Shown in pieces: positions 12,796 through 12,899 of a stretch of 12,899 nucleotides of DNA. The notes below the pieces were generated by a model. It ran no database searches, was not told the DNA's origin, and saw only the letters and a program-made list of their open reading frames with translations. Source of the DNA: an uncultured Candidatus Saccharibacteria bacterium (GTDB lineage Bacteria > Patescibacteriota > Saccharimonadia > Saccharimonadales > Saccharimonadaceae); contig CAMUQR010000020.1 in assembly GCA_947097085.1 (NCBI GenBank), forward strand, positions 1 through 12,899. Reading direction: 5' to 3'. The translations under genes and the position numbers were made by a program. Numbering within the stretch: the first letter of the stretch is position 1; each line of letters starts with the position of its first letter.

Positions 12796-12899
12796 ATGAA
12801 ACGATTAGTGGATCAATTTGATTTTAAAGATAAAACCGTGTTGGTACGGACTGATTACAATGTGCCGATTAAAAATGGTCAGATTCAGAATGATATGCG
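12796..12899 (+). CDS. pgk: Phosphoglycerate kinase, 3' end outside the window
   Basis: Only the first 34 codons are seen. After a short leader the sequence KTVLVRTDYNVPIKNGQI matches the first beta strand and substrate loop of phosphoglycerate kinase (family pattern VLVRxDxNVP), with the arginine and asparagine that contact 3-phosphoglycerate. The enzyme moves phosphate from 1,3-bisphosphoglycerate to ADP in the cytoplasm. Tyr replaces the more common Phe in the DxNVP motif. The start is supported by GGAG eight bases upstream. The gene follows pyk on the same strand behind a terminator and its own promoter, so it is probably transcribed separately. The identity is clear from this motif, though short. 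Confidence 0.88.
   Translation, partial: MKRLVDQFDFKDKTVLVRTDYNVPIKNGQIQNDM

Overview
The window reads as chromosomal DNA from a small-genome Gram-positive-type bacterium. Its content (adjacent type IV prepilins, an LPKTG surface protein with a DUF11-like domain, a Cna-B protein, a giant RCC1/TIG protein, lone glycolytic genes under their own promoters) best fits the CPR, probably Candidatus Saccharibacteria (TM7). That placement is an inference from gene style. No marker gene here proves it. Standard code 11 fits every gene. Shine-Dalgarno sites are classical in several places (AAGGAGGGG, GGAGGAGG), and promoters are sigma70-like with 17 bp spacers almost everywhere.

Layout. (1) 1-2456, plus strand: a type IV pilus/pseudopilin block. 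It holds a prepilin cut by the window edge, an overlapping larger pseudopilin, a major-pilin-like 160 aa gene with its own strong promoter and terminator, and a paralogous 160 aa pilin whose promoter implies a leaderless mRNA. (2) 2510-3123: a tRNA cluster, His(GTG) and Arg(TCT) on minus, Gly(TCC) on plus, Arg(TCG) on minus. All have encoded CCA, and bidirectional terminators separate convergent units. (3) 3255-4589, minus: a secreted, sortase-type LPKTG surface protein, with helically phased A-tracts upstream of its promoter. (4) 4826-6944, minus: one transcription unit. It starts at a strong promoter, passes through a roughly 215 nt structured leader or ncRNA with a 23 bp hairpin, then encodes a 96 aa membrane/coiled-coil protein and an overlapping membrane-anchored protein with two Cna-B domains, and ends at a clear terminator. 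(5) 7132-7206, plus: tRNA-Glu(TTC). (6) 7303-11202, plus: a 1299 aa membrane-anchored surface protein in which two seven-bladed RCC1 propellers each split a TIG domain, followed by a fibronectin III-like region and a C-terminal beta domain. (7) 11273-12899, plus: pyruvate kinase, then the start of phosphoglycerate kinase, whose -35 box lies inside the pyruvate kinase terminator.

How the parts fit together: most of the protein-coding capacity serves the cell surface (pili, anchored adhesin-like proteins), as expected for an organism living attached to a host cell. The two kinases are the ATP-forming steps of lower glycolysis. The most novel-looking items are the nested TIG/RCC1 architecture with a Cx9C cysteine pair in all 14 blades, and the structured RNA at 6730-6944, whose G-U pairs show that the minus strand is the transcribed one.
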